Position numbers and translations under genes: made by a program. The notes beneath the pieces were generated by a model. It worked only from the letters and a program-made list of their open reading frames with translations, was not told where the DNA came from and did no database searches. A stretch of 64,000 bases of DNA from Hyphomicrobiales bacterium (GTDB taxonomy: Bacteria; Pseudomonadota; Alphaproteobacteria; Rhizobiales; Beijerinckiaceae). The stretch covers positions 62,001-126,000 of the forward strand of contig JAQGKD010000008.1 in the NCBI GenBank assembly GCA_028290285.1. Reading direction: 5' to 3'. Shown here one piece after another: positions 61,948 to 64,000 of the stretch; position 1 is the stretch's first letter, and each line of letters starts with the position of its first letter.

Positions 61948-62283
61948 TCAGGGCAGATTGTCCCCAATATGCACCGCAAGCCAGACGGTCGGCCCCCCGC
62001 CCTGCGTCCATTCGACTCGATGCCGCACGCCGGCGGGAAGCAGCAGCCAGTCGCCGGGTGCGAGCGTGCGCGTCTCGGCCTCGCCCTCAAGCAAAAGCCC
62101 CGCGCCGCCCGACAGCAGCAGCACCCATTCCGCCCAGTCCTGCACCAGCCATTCCGGCTCCGGGGTGGACTGGCCGGTGGAGACGATCCGCTCGATCCGG
62201 ATGCCGGGTTGGCTCAGGAGCTCGTCGAACCGCTCTTGTTCGGTGCACCCGATATCGGCGAAGAGATTTCCGGCCCGGCTCAT
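61948..62283 (-). CDS. Cupin-domain protein
   Basis: A 111-residue single-domain cupin. The beta-barrel shows the second-motif stretch TLAPGDWLLLPAGVRHRVEW with a conserved His. The first metal-binding motif is degenerate (EWVLLLSGGAGLLLEGE), so metal binding is uncertain. Its ATG overlaps the MFS stop by one base (TGATG), so it is cotranslated with the efflux protein upstream. It could be a sensor or small-molecule-modifying accessory. Confidence 0.82.
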   Translation of the reverse strand: MSRAGNLFADIGCTEQERFDELLSQPGIRIERIVSTGQSTPEPEWLVQDWAEWVLLLSGGAGLLLEGEAETRTLAPGDWLLLPAGVRHRVEWTQGGGPTVWLAVHIGDNLP

Positions 62284-63689
62284 CAGCGCGCATCGCGCGG
62301 ACGGCCGACGTTGCCGATTTCAGATCCGGCATCCTTTGGCAGCATCAGGAACACGAGTGTCGAGCCGAGCACCGCGATGGCGATGGTGAAGAAGGCCGGC
62401 TGGATGTCGGCGGCGGTCACCACGGTGCCGCCGTGCCAGAGCATGCTCAGATGAATGACGAGAGCCGCGACGCCCACGCCAAAGGTCTGGGCGAGCTGCT
62501 GGGCCATGGACGAAAAGCTCGTGGCGCGGCTCATCAGCGACGAAGGCATGTCCGCATATGTGAAGGACTGGACCGCTGTGAACTGCGTCGAGCGCGAGAG
62601 GCCTCCGATGAACAGGATGATGATCATCAGGACGAAGGGCGTCGAGATCTGGAACATGCCGCAGGCGAGCAGGTAAAGGCCGGTCAGCGCGGCATTCCCG
62701 ATCAGCAGGTTCCGGAACCCGAGAATGCGGAGGACGGGGCGGAAGGCGAAACGGGTGAGCAGCGAACCCACCGCGCCCGCCAGCGTGGTGAGCCCGGCCT
62801 CGAATGCCGTGAAGCCGAACCCGAGTTGCAGCAGCAGCGCCAGCAGGAACACCATGGACGTAGTGGTCATGTAGAAGAGCCCGCCGCCGGTGATCGCCGC
62901 CCTGAAGGTGGGGATGCGCAGCAGGCTGAAATCGATGATCGGATTGCTGATGCGCCGCGCATGCCAGAGATATATCGCGCCGCACACCGCACCGCCGGCG
63001 AGCAGGCCCACCACGACCGGGACCGGCAGAAGCCCGCGCCCCATGGACTCGAAGCCGAGCACGAGGCTCGCCAGGGAGACCGCTGCCAGCAGGAACCCGG
63101 CTAGATCCAGCGGCGCGACGTCGTCCTCCTTGATCTCCGGGATATGCACCATCACGAGGATGATGCCGAGGATCCCGATCGGCAGGTTGATGAAGAAAAT
63201 CCACGGCCAGGAGAAATAGGTGACGATGAATCCGCCGACCGACGGCCCGAGCAGCGGCGCGAGCGCGCCGGGGATCGTGACGTAGCTCATCGCCTTGACG
63301 AGTTCCGCGCGGGGCACGCTCTTGACCACGATGACGCGGCCCACCGGCGTCATCATGGCCCCGCCAATCCCCTGGAGCACGCGCGACACGACCAGTTCCG
63401 GCAGCGACTGCGCAAGCCCGCAGAGCATGGAACTCAATGTGAAGACTACGATGGCCAGAATATAGATACGCTTGGCGCCGAAGCGGTCGGCCAGCCAGCC
63501 GCTGATCGGCACGAACACCGCCAGCGCCAAGAGATAGCAGGTGATCGCCAGGTTGAGCCGCAACGGATCCTCACGCAGCGAATCTGCCATGGACGGAAGC
63601 GCCGTCGCAATGACCGCGCCATCGAACTGATGCATGAATTGCGCGCAGCCGACGATGAGCGGAATCACGAAGGAATAACGAGCGGACAT
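62283..63689 (-). CDS. DHA2-family MFS multidrug efflux transporter
   Basis: A 468-residue membrane transporter with about 14 hydrophobic helices (EmrB/QacA group). Motif A GWLADRFGAKRIYI lies in the first cytoplasmic loop. The proline/glycine-rich helix-5 motif reads IPGALAPLLGPSVGGFI. The start at 63689 begins MSARYSFVIPL; the frame continues to 63869 without support. No MFP (EmrA) is adjacent; a cupin follows. Confidence 0.9.
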   Translation of the reverse strand: MSARYSFVIPLIVGCAQFMHQFDGAVIATALPSMADSLREDPLRLNLAITCYLLALAVFVPISGWLADRFGAKRIYILAIVVFTLSSMLCGLAQSLPELVVSRVLQGIGGAMMTPVGRVIVVKSVPRAELVKAMSYVTIPGALAPLLGPSVGGFIVTYFSWPWIFFINLPIGILGIILVMVHIPEIKEDDVAPLDLAGFLLAAVSLASLVLGFESMGRGLLPVPVVVGLLAGGAVCGAIYLWHARRISNPIIDFSLLRIPTFRAAITGGGLFYMTTTSMVFLLALLLQLGFGFTAFEAGLTTLAGAVGSLLTRFAFRPVLRILGFRNLLIGNAALTGLYLLACGMFQISTPFVLMIIILFIGGLSRSTQFTAVQSFTYADMPSSLMSRATSFSSMAQQLAQTFGVGVAALVIHLSMLWHGGTVVTAADIQPAFFTIAIAVLGSTLVFLMLPKDAGSEIGNVGRPRDAR

Positions 63690-64000
63690 ACATGGCCTTG
63701 GCTGGAAACTGCGAAGCTCCTTGCTTGTAGCGCCCGCACCCCTCGAAGGCCAAGTCCGCCGGACGGGGGCTTGGTGTGACAACGGCGCGCGGCGCGTTAT
63801 GAAGCGTGAGCACGGCCAAGCCGAAGTCCTGCCCAGCCCGATGTCCCTGCTCGCCTTCTTGATCTCCATCAGCGCAAATACAGACCGCCGTGGCGCGACG
63901 CCTCGCCAGCTGGTCGGCCTCCGCCCGGCACGTCGCGGCGCTTTACACGGCCAACCAGGGCATCAAGGATCTGCCGTGACGAGACCTCCGCGACCGGTTG
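63690..64000. other. Window end, no gene supported
   Basis: About 310 bases upstream of the MFS gene. It should hold the promoter of the MFS-cupin operon. No open frame here has family similarity, and no regulator gene is visible before the window ends. Confidence 0.4.

Overview
The window is GC-rich, densely coded DNA from an alphaproteobacterium, most likely of the order Hyphomicrobiales (Rhizobiales). Markers that point there are the GapR nucleoid protein, an aa3-type oxidase subunit IV mini-gene directly ahead of a three-gene split transhydrogenase (pnt), paired DUF465 genes, DUF1036, DUF1244 and DUF882 proteins, several orphan Bug/TctC-type binding proteins, and two classes of interspersed palindromic repeat common in that order. 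I saw no rRNA, tRNA, CRISPR array, prophage or integrated plasmid, so this looks like a chromosomal core/accessory mosaic. Genus cannot be fixed from reading alone.

Layout. 1-7012: acyl-CoA ligase (cut by the window edge), propionyl-CoA synthetase, TauE/SafE exporter, two divergent DUF465 genes, then purE-purK. 7170-12199: rpsU, a TPR lipoprotein, pyruvate kinase, a DUF1036 protein, an N-formylglutamate amidohydrolase overlapping a DUF1244 gene, and gapR. 12349-14760: an ABC importer (two permeases and an ATPase) with no binding protein. 14991-20455: an envelope block (DUF882 murein peptidase, L,D-transpeptidase, sigma-54 response regulator), followed by a divergent M3 oligopeptidase. 22560-24721: a small toxin-antitoxin operon and an ABC1 kinase. 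24850-28122: cytochrome oxidase subunit IV, terminator, pntA, pntAB, pntB. 28119-34811: alpha/beta hydrolase, TPR protein, rpmJ, hydratase, Bug protein, sodC, an unknown secreted protein and a DUF2189 membrane protein.

34839-50163 is the more accessory half: a chemoreceptor, a secreted heme/beta-propeller protein beside an exported GH5 glycosidase and a cytochrome c, an orphan OmpR regulator, a lone IS3 OrfA in a non-coding patch, an AT-hook protein, and a five-gene minus-strand operon (monoheme cytochrome, MacA, split MacB, beta-CASP hydrolase). 50164-64000 holds DoxX, a second Bug protein, an orphan encapsulated-ferritin-type protein beside a cytochrome b561, an amidase, YidB and YciI proteins, a triple-repeat protein followed by a TPR-methyltransferase fusion, a Cys4 mini-protein, a polysaccharide flippase, a third Bug protein, Hsp20, a small unknown protein and a cupin/DHA2 efflux pair.

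The strongest candidates for new biology are the EncFtn-type ferritin without a shell gene, the cytochrome-MacAB-beta-CASP operon, the heme/beta-propeller secreted protein with its GH5 and cytochrome neighbours, the AbrB-Doc pair with a palindrome across its -10 box, and the AT-hook protein beside the IS remnant. All functional claims rest on motif reading and remembered family features; no database search was run.
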